Notes: a model not told the origin generated them from the letters alone. Shown: positions 16,044-28,696, counted from the stretch's first letter. The stretch: 34,581 nt of DNA from Alphaproteobacteria bacterium (GCA_011524995.1 WTJA01000044.1:1-34581), one strand, 5' to 3'. Numbers and translations: made by a program.

Positions 16044-16144
16044 AGATGGCTTTAGCCTTTGGTAGGCTGGAGAATATGATTGAAAGATGTGGTGTCTTTG
16101 GGTAAAACAGAGCACCGTGCAGTGATGGTAAATGGACGAATAGA

Positions 16145-16540
16145 ATGGCAGACGATAAAAATAGCTGGACCGAAGAGCGCCTCGATAAGTTGCGCGCCTT
16201 ATGGGACAAGGGCTTATCAATTTCTCAAATTGGGGAAGAGCTTGGCGTCACACGGAACGCTATTGCCGGAAAGGCGCATCGTCTAGGCTTGCCAAAGCGC
16301 CAATCTCCTATTGCCTCAAAGAAAGCAGCAGTTGAAAAGCAGCCTGTCTTAGAAGATGTGCAAGAGCTGCCGCTTCGCCTTGCTTTGCGCAAATTAAATT
16401 GGTCACGGTCAAAATGTGCCTGGCCATCAGGTGATCCGAAGCACACAGATTTTAATTTCTGTGGCAAGCCGATTGTAGCGGGCAAGCCTTATTGCAATGA
16501 CCATTGCATCGAAGCCTACACGACGTCTCGTGATGGCTAA
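16145..16540 (+). CDS. gcrA: GcrA cell cycle regulator
   Basis: GcrA is an alphaproteobacterial transcription factor that works with sigma-70 RNA polymerase and, in Caulobacter, prefers promoters methylated at GANTC by CcrM. The 131-residue protein has the N-terminal helix-turn-helix SWTEERLDKLRALWDKGLSI followed by GVTRNAIAGKAHRLGLPKR. The C-terminal conserved segment has cysteines and histidines (SKCAWPSGDP, DFNFCGKPIVAGKPYCNDHC). The length is somewhat shorter than Caulobacter GcrA because the linker is short. The Shine-Dalgarno is weak. The last eight bases overlap the start of pepN, so the two are co-transcribed. Confidence 0.93.
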   Translation: MADDKNSWTEERLDKLRALWDKGLSISQIGEELGVTRNAIAGKAHRLGLPKRQSPIASKKAAVEKQPVLEDVQELPLRLALRKLNWSRSKCAWPSGDPKHTDFNFCGKPIVAGKPYCNDHCIEAYTTSRDG

Positions 16541-19142
16541 GCAAACGCAGCAAGTGATTTATCGCGCTGATTACCAGCCGCCGTCCCATCAGGTCGCAAA
16601 GCTGTCTTTGGATGTTCAGATCTTTGACGACAGGGCAGACATCACATCACAGATGACACTAACGGCCACTGGTGGCGACGATAAGGTGGTGTTGCAGGGT
16701 GAAGGGCTAACGCTTTTATCTGTCGTACGTGATGGCACAACCCTATCAGAGGCCGATTATGATTGTCAGGATGGCACCTTAACCATCGCTGGATGTCCAA
16801 CGGATGCCTCCTTTACGCTATCAGTGACATCTTCCTGTGACCCTTATCACAATACGGCCCTTGAGGGGCTCTATCAATCCGGTGGGATGTTATGCACACA
16901 GTGTGAACCAGAAGGGTTCCGCCGTATCTGTTATTATTTTGACCGCCCTGATGTGCTGGCACCTTTTGATGTGCGTATTGAAGCCGATACAAAATATCGC
17001 CAGCTTCTCAGTAACGGTAATTTGCTTAAGACAGGTGCCGCTGGTGAGGGGCGTCATTATGCGTTGTGGGAAGATCCGCATCCCAAGCCTAGCTATCTCT
17101 TTGCGCTTGTGGCTGGTGATTTAGAGCTGGTTGAAGATGCGTTTACAACAGCATCTGGTCGCAATGTTGCGCTTCATATCTATGTGGAAGCAGGCAATAG
17201 CCACTTAACAGCGCATGCGATGGATAGCCTGAAGCGCTCTTTGAAGTGGGATGAGGAAGTCTATGGGCTGGAATATGATTTGGATTTGTTCCAGATCGTA
17301 GCGGTTAGCCATTTCAATATGGGCGCGATGGAGAATAAAGGGTTAAATATTTTTAACTCAAAATTTGTCCTCGCTGATCCTGCGACAGCCACTGATGATG
17401 ACCTTGATAGGGTAGAGGCCATCATTGCTCATGAATATTTTCATAATTGGACGGGCAACCGTGTCACATGCCGTGATTGGTTTCAATTAACCTTAAAAGA
17501 GGGCTTAACCGTCTATCGTGACCAATGTTTCTCTGCTGATATGCATGATGCCGGGGTGAAGCGCGCGTCTGATGTTGCGACCTTGCGCGCTATCCAATTC
17601 CCAGAAGATGCCAGCCCAACTGCCCATCCTATCCGACCTGATTCCTTTGTTGAAATTAACAATTTCTATACGCCCACCGTCTATGAGAAGGGCGCTGAAG
17701 TGATCCGCATGATGGCGACATTGCTTGGCAAAGAGGGCTATCGGAAAGGCATTGATTTATATTTTGCGCGTCATGACGGGCAGGCCGTGACATGTGATGA
17801 TTTTATCGCGGCGATGGCTGATGCGAATGATGCCGATTTATCAGCGATGCAACGCTGGTATCAACAAGCAGGGACGCCCCGCCTAACGGTGGCACGGGTG
17901 GGTTCTGATGAGGCATTGACCTTGTCTCTGACACAAGACGTGCCAGAAACCGCGGCGCAAACCACAAGATTACCTGTGCCTATTCCTGTGCGTTTGGGCT
18001 TCCTAGATGCGGCAGGACAGCCGGCGGCCTTTTCGGTGGATGGCGCAGCCCCGTCAACCGACGCGCTGCTATGTCTGACAGAGGCAGAGGCGCGGCATGC
18101 CATTTCATTCGCAACTCCAGATACTGGTCCATTTACACCGTCCTATTTGCGGGATTTCTCGGCACCTGTGCGCTTGCATGATGATGTCAGTGATGAGGAA
18201 CGCCTCCATTTGATGGCGCATGATAGTGATTTGTTTAATCGCTGGGACCAAGCGCAGAAATTATTGGAACAGGCTATCCATAAAGCTGTGCAGTCAGATG
18301 CTGATGATGCACGCCTCTCAGCATTGGCAGGGGCCTATCGTGCGATTTTGGCTGATAACAGCCTACGTGATGATTATAAAGCCATGATGATGGCCATGCC
18401 AGGTCAAGCGGTTATTGAAGCCTCCTTAAAGCCGTGTGATCCTGTGGCGATATACCAAGCGCGTGACGGGTTGCGCGCCTCATTAGGGCGCTGGTTGGCT
18501 GATGATTTGCAAACAGCTTTGCAGGATGAAGCCTCTGCTGCACGTCGCAATTCTGCTGCAGGGCGCCATCTTCAAAATGCGCTTCTTAGCTGGGCTGTCG
18601 CCGCCCGTCTAGAGGGGATGGATGAGCGCGCGCTCTTGCAGTCGCAAGACCCGCTAATGAGCCTCTCGCAAGGGGCGCTGAGCGCACTAAACCGTATTAA
18701 TTGCGAGGCACGGCACACAGCCCTCTCTATCTTCCATGATAAGTGGCAAGATCAATCACTGGTGATGGAGAAATGGTTCTCGCTTATGGCGATGGCACCA
18801 GAAAATGGCACGATTGATATTATCCGGACATTGATGACACATCCTGCCTTTGATCCGCAGAATCCGAATAAGCTACGCTCCGTTCTGGGGAGTTTTGTGG
18901 CAGCGAACCCTGTGCAATTCCATGCAGAAGATGGGGCTGGCTATGAGTTTGTGGCGCATCAGCTTATTGAACTCGATAAACGCAATCCGCAAATTGCTGC
19001 GCGCATGGCATTGGGCCTAACGCGTGTCTCCTCTTATGATAAGGCACGTCAAGCACGGATGAAGTCAGCCCTTGCAACCTTGCAAGCAGGGGCGACATCA
19101 CGTGACTTAACAGAGGTTGTAGAAAAAGCCCTATCAGCCTAG
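16533..19142 (+). CDS. pepN: Aminopeptidase N (M1 family)
   Basis: A zinc metallopeptidase that removes N-terminal residues from peptides in the cytosol. The 869-residue protein is normal for bacterial PepN. It has the exopeptidase motif GAMENKG, the zinc site HEYFHNWTGNR (HExxH) and the third ligand Glu in LTLKEGLTVYRDQ. The N-terminal beta domain (YRADYQPPSHQVAKLSLDV) and the helical C-terminal domain are complete. I chose the ATG at 16533 inside the last codons of gcrA because the family begins near AKQTQQVIYRADYQ. The in-frame start at 16497 would lie deep inside gcrA. Its TAG stop overlaps the TAG stop of the convergent helicase gene. Confidence 0.95.
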   Translation: MAKQTQQVIYRADYQPPSHQVAKLSLDVQIFDDRADITSQMTLTATGGDDKVVLQGEGLTLLSVVRDGTTLSEADYDCQDGTLTIAGCPTDASFTLSVTSSCDPYHNTALEGLYQSGGMLCTQCEPEGFRRICYYFDRPDVLAPFDVRIEADTKYRQLLSNGNLLKTGAAGEGRHYALWEDPHPKPSYLFALVAGDLELVEDAFTTASGRNVALHIYVEAGNSHLTAHAMDSLKRSLKWDEEVYGLEYDLDLFQIVAVSHFNMGAMENKGLNIFNSKFVLADPATATDDDLDRVEAIIAHEYFHNWTGNRVTCRDWFQLTLKEGLTVYRDQCFSADMHDAGVKRASDVATLRAIQFPEDASPTAHPIRPDSFVEINNFYTPTVYEKGAEVIRMMATLLGKEGYRKGIDLYFARHDGQAVTCDDFIAAMADANDADLSAMQRWYQQAGTPRLTVARVGSDEALTLSLTQDVPETAAQTTRLPVPIPVRLGFLDAAGQPAAFSVDGAAPSTDALLCLTEAEARHAISFATPDTGPFTPSYLRDFSAPVRLHDDVSDEERLHLMAHDSDLFNRWDQAQKLLEQAIHKAVQSDADDARLSALAGAYRAILADNSLRDDYKAMMMAMPGQAVIEASLKPCDPVAIYQARDGLRASLGRWLADDLQTALQDEASAARRNSAAGRHLQNALLSWAVAARLEGMDERALLQSQDPLMSLSQGALSALNRINCEARHTALSIFHDKWQDQSLVMEKWFSLMAMAPENGTIDIIRTLMTHPAFDPQNPNKLRSVLGSFVAANPVQFHAEDGAGYEFVAHQLIELDKRNPQIAARMALGLTRVSSYDKARQARMKSALATLQAGATSRDLTEVVEKALSA

Positions 19143-20422
19143 GCAGAGCGCAAGAAGGCGGGGATATGGTCGCAATCTTTGAAGCTATTGCCGCCGACCC
19201 AAGCCACGGGACGCAATTCGCCATGCTCATTGCGATTCTCTGACTTGTTCGGCTTTTTTGCTTTGCCTTTTGTCTTGTCTGGTGCTGGTGTTGCATGAGG
19301 CTCATGACCTTCGAGTACGTCAATCGGGGCGCCTGTCAATGTTTCAACAGCGGCGACGAGCTTGCGATCATCATCATTCGGCATGGCAAGCGTAAAGGCT
19401 TTACCAGAGCGGCCTGCGCGACCTGTACGCCCAATCCGGTGCACATAATCTTCGGCATTTGACGGCACATCAAAGTTAAACACATGGCTCACTGAGGGAA
19501 TATCTAGCCCTCGCGCCGCCACATCTGAGGCAATCAGAAGTGGTGAGACCCCTTCTTTAAACTCATCTAGGGCGGCTAGTCTGGCCGATTGTGTCATGTC
19601 ACCATGCAGTGCCACAGCTTTGAATTCATGACGTTTTAGCGAGGATAGCAATGTCGAAATATCACGTTTCCGATTGCAGAAAATAACCGCATTCTGGATC
19701 TCTTCAGAGCGCAAGAGATGGCGCAATGTCTCACGCTTTTTGCGTGGCGGTGTCCATAGTAATTTTGCTTCGATTGTCGAGGCGGTTGCCGCGGGTGGGG
19801 CAACGGAAATGACCTTCGGGTTAATCACAAATTTGCTGCCAATGCCTTTGATTTCATCTGACAGAGTCGCAGAGAAAAAGAGCGTCTGGCGCATCACAGG
19901 AAGCGTGCCGACAATGCGTTCAATATCGGGGATAAAGCCCATATCAAGCATCCGGTCAGCTTCGTCAATCACAAGGATTTTCACATCTTGGAGAAGGACT
20001 TTGCCGCGTTCAAAATGATCAAGCAGCCGGCCTGGTGTGGCGATAAGCACATCAACACCCTTATCAAGGGCCGCTTCTTGGTCAGCGAAGCTCACCCCAC
20101 CGATTAAGAGCGCCATTGATAGATTGTGATTTGTCGCAAATTGATTGAAATTATCAGCGACCTGCGCCGCGAGTTCCCTGGTGGGCGCCAGGATGAGCGA
20201 GCGCGGCATGCGTGCTTTGGCTCTGCCATTGGCGAGAATGTCGATCATGGGTAAGGTGAAAGAGGCTGTCTTGCCTGTCCCTGTTTGCGCGGAACCTAAA
20301 ATATCACGCCCCATCAATACGAGGGGGATAGATTGTTCTTGGATGGGGGTAGGGGTTTCATAGCCTAGCGCGGTAACAGCAGCTGTTAATTCGTCACTCA
20401 GGCCGAGATCGGCAAAGTTCAA
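19139..20422 (-). CDS. rhlE: DEAD-box RNA helicase, RhlE-type
   Basis: An ATP-dependent RNA helicase, 427 residues, with the full DEAD-box set: the Q motif GYETPTPIQEQSIPLVL, motif I AQTGTGKTAS, Ia PTRELAAQV, II VIDEADRMLDMGF, III SATL, and VI HRIGRTGRAGRSGKAF. The C-terminal tail after about residue 375 is short and basic (DKTKGKAKKPNKSENRNEHG). RhlE-like proteins act in ribosome maturation and RNA decay. The start is TTG at 20422. An in-frame TAA lies only five codons upstream, TAAGGA gives a good Shine-Dalgarno, and there is no ATG before the Q motif. Other DEAD-box subfamilies (CsdA, SrmB) fit less well by tail length. Confidence 0.92.
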   Translation of the reverse strand: MNFADLGLSDELTAAVTALGYETPTPIQEQSIPLVLMGRDILGSAQTGTGKTASFTLPMIDILANGRAKARMPRSLILAPTRELAAQVADNFNQFATNHNLSMALLIGGVSFADQEAALDKGVDVLIATPGRLLDHFERGKVLLQDVKILVIDEADRMLDMGFIPDIERIVGTLPVMRQTLFFSATLSDEIKGIGSKFVINPKVISVAPPAATASTIEAKLLWTPPRKKRETLRHLLRSEEIQNAVIFCNRKRDISTLLSSLKRHEFKAVALHGDMTQSARLAALDEFKEGVSPLLIASDVAARGLDIPSVSHVFNFDVPSNAEDYVHRIGRTGRAGRSGKAFTLAMPNDDDRKLVAAVETLTGAPIDVLEGHEPHATPAPDKTKGKAKKPNKSENRNEHGELRPVAWVGGNSFKDCDHIPAFLRSA

Positions 20423-20565
20423 AAACTCTTGTCCTTATATCAGTGGAGGGCCCAAATGGCGCTCAATCATTCGTCACAACAAATCGAATTGTCTAAACCT
20501 GACCAAAGTGATACATCCATCAGGCTTTGAAATCAAGAATTCTGGTGAAAAAGGGTCAGTTTTCC

Positions 20566-23321
<2,756 letters not shown>

Positions 23322-23374
23322 TTATCGGTGACGATAGAGCGCAAAAAAGCGCACCCTATATTAGGGAGATGCAT

Positions 23375-23408
23375 AAAAAAACCCCTCGGAACCGTAATCC
23401 CGAGGGGT
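23375..23408 (-). terminator. Terminator after glnA
   Basis: Read on the minus strand, ACCCCTCGG and CCGAGGGGT form a 9-bp stem with a ten-base loop, followed by a run of seven T residues. It sits about 27 bases after the glnA stop and before parE. Confidence 0.92.
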
Positions 23409-23434
23409 CATTATCGAAGGTCTGTCTGTGAGAT

Positions 23435-24844
23435 TTAGACTGAGTAGTACATCTCAAATTCGACAGGAGCAGGTGTGTGCTCAAGCTTGATAACTTCTTC
23501 CATCTTCAATTCGATGTAGGCATCGATTTGATCATCTGTGAAGACGTTACCTTCTGTGAGGTAAGCACGGTCTGCGTCAAGCGCTTCAAGTGCTTCACGA
23601 AGTGAGCCACATACTGTTGGGATTTGTGCCAACTCTTCCGCTGGAAGATCATATAGATCCTTATCCATTGCTTCACCTGGGTGAATCTTGTTGCGGATAC
23701 CATCAAGGCCAGCCATCAACATAGCTGAGAAGGCCAAATATGGGTTTGCTGTTGCATCTGGGAAGCGAACTTCAACGCGCTTACCTTTTGGATTTGCCAC
23801 ATGCGGGATACGGCATGATGCAGAGCGGTTACGAGCTGAGTAAGCCAAAAGAACAGGTGCTTCATAGCCTGGGATCAAACGCTTGTAGCTGTTTGTTGAG
23901 GCATTTGTGAAAGCGTTCAATGACTTCGCATGCTTGATGATACCACCAATGTAGTAAAGAGCTGTGTCTGATAGATCAGCATAGCCATTACCTGCGAATA
24001 GAGGCTTGCCATCTGACCATAGTGACTGGTGCACGTGCATGCCTGAACCGTTATCGCCAGCAATTGGCTTTGGTAGGAATGTCGCTGTTAGACCGTAAGC
24101 GTGAGCCACTTGATGCACTGTATACTTGTAAAGCTGCATGTTATCAGCTGTTTCAAGCAATGTGCCAAACTTCATGCCTAGCTCGTGCTGTGATGGCGCC
24201 ACTTCGTGGTGATGCTTTTCAACTGGCACACCCATGTCAGCCATGACTGACAACATTTCTGTACGGATGTCTTGGCCTGAATCGATTGGCGGTACTGGGA
24301 AGTAACCACCTTTTACGCCTGGGCGGTGACCCATATTGCCTTCTTCATAGGCACGGGCGCTGTTGTATGGGCCTTCTACTGAATCAACTTCGAACATGCC
24401 GCGGTTCATTGACACGTCAATCTTCACATCTTCAAAAATGAAGAATTCGGCTTCTGGGCCAAAGAATGCTGTGTCTGCAAAGCCGGCTGCTTCCATGTGT
24501 GCCAACGCTGCTTTCGCTGTACCGCGCGGGTCACGTGAATAGGCTTCGCCTGATGATGGCTCAAGAACGTCACAGAACAATGCCAATGTTGGTTGGGCAA
24601 AGAATGGGTCCACATAAGCGCGTGATAGGTCAGGCATCAACGTCATGTCTGATTCGTTAATGGCTTTCCAACCAGCGATTGATGAGCCGTCGAACATAAA
24701 GCCTTCTGCAAGAGCTTCTTCGTCGATTGTATCAATATGCTGTGTCACATGCTGCATTTTACCACGTGGGTCAGTAAAGCGCAGATCTACATAGGAAATG
24801 TCATTTTCTTTGAGCATTTCCATGATTTTTTTTGCATCAGACAT
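23435..24844 (-). CDS. glnA: Glutamine synthetase type I
   Basis: GlnA makes glutamine from glutamate, ammonia and ATP and is the central nitrogen-assimilation enzyme, a dodecamer in the cytosol. The 469-residue length is typical of type I. Motifs include [13 protein letters not shown], the glutamate-site loop [27 protein letters not shown], and the adenylylation tyrosine in [10 protein letters not shown], which implies control by GlnE. The start at 24844 has AAGGA seven bases upstream. An ATG at 24859 is in frame but lies before that Shine-Dalgarno. It follows glnB by 53 bases, the classic alphaproteobacterial glnB-glnA operon, and a strong terminator ends it. Confidence 0.98.
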   Translation of the reverse strand: MSDAKKIMEMLKENDISYVDLRFTDPRGKMQHVTQHIDTIDEEALAEGFMFDGSSIAGWKAINESDMTLMPDLSRAYVDPFFAQPTLALFCDVLEPSSGEAYSRDPRGTAKAALAHMEAAGFADTAFFGPEAEFFIFEDVKIDVSMNRGMFEVDSVEGPYNSARAYEEGNMGHRPGVKGGYFPVPPIDSGQDIRTEMLSVMADMGVPVEKHHHEVAPSQHELGMKFGTLLETADNMQLYKYTVHQVAHAYGLTATFLPKPIAGDNGSGMHVHQSLWSDGKPLFAGNGYADLSDTALYYIGGIIKHAKSLNAFTNASTNSYKRLIPGYEAPVLLAYSARNRSASCRIPHVANPKGKRVEVRFPDATANPYLAFSAMLMAGLDGIRNKIHPGEAMDKDLYDLPAEELAQIPTVCGSLREALEALDADRAYLTEGNVFTDDQIDAYIELKMEEVIKLEHTPAPVEFEMYYSV

Positions 24845-24897
24845 CGTCATTCCTTCCATCTGTTACAGGTCATAAATTCCGTTCGCGTAAATGCGGT

Positions 24898-25287
<390 letters not shown>

Positions 25288-25338
25288 TTAACTGTTTCAC
25301 GCAAGATATCTCAGTCACTTCCCATGACCTTATTATTT

Positions 25339-25359
25339 TTTGCCCAAAAAATAGGCAAA
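25339..25359. repeat. Short inverted repeat between the aminotransferase gene and glnB
   Basis: TTTGCC and GGCAAA pair around a nine-base A-rich loop, just after the aminotransferase stop on the minus strand. The run of T residues expected for a terminator is missing on that strand, so its role is unclear. Confidence 0.3.
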
Positions 25360-25386
25360 TTAAATGGGAGGGCTAAGGCAAGGAGG

Positions 25387-26568
25387 TTAGCGGTTCTTCA
25401 GCATATCTGCGAGACGGTCCATCGCTGTGCTGATAGCATCATCAGAATTCGCGCAAGAGAACCGCACATAGCCTTCGCCCAAGTCACCAAAAGACGTACC
25501 TGAAATCAGCGCAATTCCATATGATTCGAGCGCAATATTCTGGAAGTCACGAGATGCCATGCCAGTACCAGTGATATTGGCAAAGGCATAAAAAGCGCCT
25601 TTGGGGGCAGGGCAGCTTATACCATCTAGTTGGTTAAGGCGGTCATGAATGAGCTTTGCGCGTCTGGTAAAAGCATGGCGCATGTCGTCAACGCAATCCT
25701 GCGGTCCTGTTGTTGCAGCTAAGGCAGCAAATTGAGTCGGGGCATTGACGCATGAATGAATGTTAACAGCAAGCCTATCGGCATAATCAACAACTGAGGT
25801 GGGCCAAATGGCATAGCCAGCGCGCCACCCTGTCATGGCATAGGTCTTCGACCAACCATTTAGGATGATCGTCCTGTCAGCAATCTCTGGATAAGAGACA
25901 AGACTTACCGCTTCGCCGTCAAAAGTGAGGCGGTCATAAATTTCATCGGATAAAACTGTCACATGTGGGAACTGGGCCAATCCTGCCACTAACTTATCAA
26001 GTTCGGATTTCGGTGTGATTCCGCCCGTCGGGTTGGCTGGGCTATTGATAATGATAAGCCGCGTTTTTGGTGTGATCTTTGATAACACCTCATCCGCATC
26101 AAAGGCATAGCCCTTTTCTTCGACCAATCCATACGGCACAGGCGTCGCACCAGAATAATTGACAGCTGATGCATAAATAGGAAAGCCCGGATCAGGATAA
26201 AGAATCTCATGTCCGGCGCCACCATATATCAGACAGGCAAAAAACATGGTTGGTTTCCCGCCAGGCATAATCTGGATTTGGGAGATGGGAATTGAAGCGC
26301 CATAGCGCATTTGGATATCTGCTGATACCGCCTCTCTTAAAATAGGCAAACCCATCGAAGGTGTGTAGCCGTGATGCCCATCAGTGATGGCTTTTATGGC
26401 GGCCTCTGTAATATGGGACGGTGTTGGGAAATCCGGCTGCCCAATCCCTAGATTGATGATGTCATGCCCTGTCTGCGCCAATTCGGTTGCTCTGGCGAGA
26501 ACGGTAAAAGCACTCTCGGTGCCAAGGCGGTCATTTGCAGGGTTCAGGGAAATAGAGCTCGTCATCAT
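25387..26568 (-). CDS. PLP-dependent aminotransferase, class I/II (aspartate aminotransferase-like)
   Basis: A 393-residue fold-type I aminotransferase. Motifs are INLGIGQPDFPTP and HGYTPSMGLPILREAV at the N-terminus, NSPANPTGG (the Asn and Pro pocket), and the PLP lysine in GWSKTYAMTGWRAGYA. FSCANSD near the C-terminus has the Arg in YVRFSCA that binds the substrate carboxylate. The family includes aspartate, alanine and other transaminases. Sequence alone does not give the substrate. Two ATG codons are adjacent (26568 and 26565) and either may serve, with AAGGTG upstream. It lies upstream of glnB with about 150 bases between, so separate promoters are likely. Confidence 0.92.
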   Translation of the reverse strand: MMTSSISLNPANDRLGTESAFTVLARATELAQTGHDIINLGIGQPDFPTPSHITEAAIKAITDGHHGYTPSMGLPILREAVSADIQMRYGASIPISQIQIMPGGKPTMFFACLIYGGAGHEILYPDPGFPIYASAVNYSGATPVPYGLVEEKGYAFDADEVLSKITPKTRLIIINSPANPTGGITPKSELDKLVAGLAQFPHVTVLSDEIYDRLTFDGEAVSLVSYPEIADRTIILNGWSKTYAMTGWRAGYAIWPTSVVDYADRLAVNIHSCVNAPTQFAALAATTGPQDCVDDMRHAFTRRAKLIHDRLNQLDGISCPAPKGAFYAFANITGTGMASRDFQNIALESYGIALISGTSFGDLGEGYVRFSCANSDDAISTAMDRLADMLKNR

Positions 26569-26661
26569 CTTGAAAAAACACCTTCATTTAGAGTTGACGA
26601 GAGGTTATCATTGCGGCTAAACAAGGCAAACTATTTTCCAGCCTTTTCTGGAAAATGTGAT

Positions 26662-26739
26662 GGCGGGTGTAGCTCAGTTGGTTAGAGCGCCAGTTTGTGG
26701 CACTGGAGGTCGCCGGTTCGAAACCGGTCACTCGCCCCA
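26662..26739 (+). tRNA. tRNA-His (GTG)
   Basis: It folds as a cloverleaf: acceptor GCGGGTG/CACTCGC, D-arm GCTCAGTTGGTTAGAGC, anticodon stem CCAGT/ACTGG with anticodon GTG, T-arm GCCGG/CCGGT, and encoded CCA. The extra G-1 (26662) and discriminator C73 (26736) are both present, which is the canonical bacterial histidine identity pair. Confidence 0.97.
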
Positions 26740-26884
26740 TCTCTCCTAGATATGTTGAGGCAGAACGCTATCTTTTACAGGCGGCGACATTTGCACTTTA
26801 CCCGCTGATGTGGCTCTTGTTGCTAGTTTGCGAGCTGATTTGACTAATTGTCCGCATTTTTCCGGTTCTGGTCTCTTTTTTCTA

Positions 26885-26914
26885 TTGACGAGACCCCCCC
26901 TTATTGCCTAATAC
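26885..26914 (+). promoter_or_regulatory. Promoter of tRNA-Leu
   Basis: TTGACG (26885-26890) and TAATAC (26909-26914) are near-consensus sigma-70 elements separated by 18 bases. The -10 ends 43 bases before the tRNA-Leu 5' end. Confidence 0.65.
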
Positions 26915-26957
26915 TGCGCGTCACAAGTTGAGCTCTGGCTCAACGGCCGGTAAGGAT

Positions 26958-27042
26958 GCGGGCGTGGCGAAATTGGTAGACGCGCCAGATTTAGGTTCTG
27001 GTATCTAACGATGTGGGGGTTCAAGTCCCTCCGCCCGCACCA
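26958..27042 (+). tRNA. tRNA-Leu (TAG)
   Basis: A class II tRNA of 85 bases with a long variable arm. The acceptor is GCGGGCG/CGCCCGC, the anticodon stem CCAGA/TCTGG with anticodon TAG reading CTA codons, followed by the variable arm, T-arm and encoded CCA. The discriminator is A, as expected for leucine. Confidence 0.97.
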
Positions 27043-27193
27043 ACTCCCACCAAAAAAGAAATGTAAAGAGCTTCAAGCGTAAGCGCGTGGCTCTCGATGC
27101 ATTTGTGGGAACGGCACGAGACGATTTGTTGATGCAAGGCTGGTACCGCCTAGCGCTGAGTGAATGGCGCGCACAAATGCAAGGATAATTATC

Positions 27194-28696
27194 ATGAACA
27201 TCACCGAAACATTGAATGAAGGCCTAGCGCGCGAATATGAAATCGTGATTACAGCCGCTGAGCTAGATGCCAAAATTGAAGTTAAGCTCCAAGAGCTTGC
27301 CCAATCTGTAAAGATGCCTGGCTTCCGCCCTGGGAAAGTGCCCATGGGTGTTGTGAAAGCCCGCTTTGGCGACCAAGCAAAAGGTGAGGTTATCCGCACA
27401 GCGCTCGATGATGGTGCAAAAGAAGTTATCGAAAATGGTAACATGCGTCTCGCTAGCCAACCGTCAATCGATATCAAATCATATGAAGATGGTTCAGATT
27501 TGACAGCTGTTCTGACAGCAGAAGTGATGCCTGAGATTGCATTGCCTGATTTCTCAAAAATGTCTGTTGAACGCCCAACTATGGCGGTTGATGAAGCCGA
27601 GGTTGAAGATACGCTGAACCGTATCGGCGAAGAAAATCGCCCGACAAGCCCTGCCAAAGATGGCGCAAAGGCAGCGATTGGTAATACAACGGTTATTGAT
27701 TTTGTCGGTCGTATTGACGGCGAAGCATTTGAAGGTGGTGCTGGTACAGACCATCCGCTTAAGCTTGGCTCAAACAGCTTTATCCCTGGTTTTGAAGATG
27801 GTCTTGTTGGCGCCAAGAAAGGCGATACAATTGACGTGCCAGTGACATTCCCAGCTGAATATCAAGCGGCCCATCTCGCTGGTAAAGATGCTGTGTTTGA
27901 AGTAACTGTCAAAGACCTACTAGAAGATGGTGACGTATCACTTGATGATGAGTTGGCAACAAAGCTCGGCTTTGAGAAGCTAGATGATTTGCGTAATGCC
28001 ATCCGTGACCAAATTGGCATGCAGCATGCGGGTGCGCTTCGTCAGGCGGTTAAGAAAAACGTGCTTGATGAATTGGCCAATGATGTTGATTTCGAAGTGC
28101 CGCCATCACTTTACAAGTCTGAGTATGAGCAGGTTGCACGTGCGATGAAGGCAGAGGCTGGCATCGAAGATCATAGCCACGATCACGACCATGACCATGA
28201 TCACGACCATGATCATGACCATCACCACCCAGCGGCTGATGAAGGCCTAGACGATGCGCAGAAAGAAGAAGCCGCATCAGTGGCGACACGCCGCGTGCGC
28301 CTTGGTCTGTTGTTGACAGAGGTCGGCACACAGAATGATGTGCAGGTGACAGAAGAAGATTCGCGCAGAGCTGTGTTTGAGCAAGCGCGCAACTATCCTG
28401 GCCAAGAGCAGCAGGTTCTTGAGTTCTATCAAAAGAACCCAGAAGCAATGCAACAGCTAGCTGGTCCAATCTTTGAAAATAAGGTCATCGACTATATCCT
28501 CGAGATTGCGCAAGTTACTGAAAAAACTGTGACGGTAGAAGAGCTTTATGGCGAAGCAGCGAGCGAAGAGGCAAAGCCAGCAGCCAAGAAAGCTGCAAAA
28601 AAGGCAGCCAAGAAAGCCGCAGCCAAGAAAGCCGCAGCCAAGAAGGCTCCTGCGAAAAAAGCAGCCGCTAAAAAAGCAGCCGCAAAGAAAAAATAA
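27194..28696 (+). CDS. tig: Trigger factor with His/Asp insert and Lys/Ala-rich tail
   Basis: A ribosome-bound chaperone with peptidyl-prolyl isomerase activity that receives nascent chains. The 500-residue protein is longer than the usual ~430-450. Parts in order: the ribosome-binding domain with the signature GFRPGKVPMGVVKARFG, the FKBP-type PPIase domain (VIDFVGRIDGEAFEGGAG), and the C-terminal chaperone arms. Two additions stand out. One is a run of alternating His and Asp at residues 327-346 with 11 histidines. The other is a tail from about 460 to 500 made of AKKAA-type repeats like histone H1. The ATG at 27194 has AAGGA eight bases upstream. clpP, clpX and lon follow, forming a protein quality-control cluster. 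Confidence 0.95.
   Translation: MNITETLNEGLAREYEIVITAAELDAKIEVKLQELAQSVKMPGFRPGKVPMGVVKARFGDQAKGEVIRTALDDGAKEVIENGNMRLASQPSIDIKSYEDGSDLTAVLTAEVMPEIALPDFSKMSVERPTMAVDEAEVEDTLNRIGEENRPTSPAKDGAKAAIGNTTVIDFVGRIDGEAFEGGAGTDHPLKLGSNSFIPGFEDGLVGAKKGDTIDVPVTFPAEYQAAHLAGKDAVFEVTVKDLLEDGDVSLDDELATKLGFEKLDDLRNAIRDQIGMQHAGALRQAVKKNVLDELANDVDFEVPPSLYKSEYEQVARAMKAEAGIEDHSHDHDHDHDHDHDHDHHHPAADEGLDDAQKEEAASVATRRVRLGLLLTEVGTQNDVQVTEEDSRRAVFEQARNYPGQEQQVLEFYQKNPEAMQQLAGPIFENKVIDYILEIAQVTEKTVTVEELYGEAASEEAKPAAKKAAKKAAKKAAAKKAAAKKAPAKKAAAKKAAAKKK

Noticed and set aside
23340-23370. Second terminator before glnA's terminator (GCGC-AAAAAA-GCGC and CCCTA-TAT-TAGGG)
   Set aside because: The stems are only four to five base pairs with no T-run. 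The strong hairpin at 23375-23408 explains termination.
27073-27816. Minus-strand open frame of 247 codons opposite tig
   Set aside because: It is opposite a certain gene, has Ser/Ala/Pro-rich low-complexity sequence with no family motif, and arises from the codon pattern of tig.
28172-28231. Short CRISPR-like or microsatellite array in tig
   Set aside because: The GAYCAY repeats are in frame, code for alternating Asp and His, and have no spacers.
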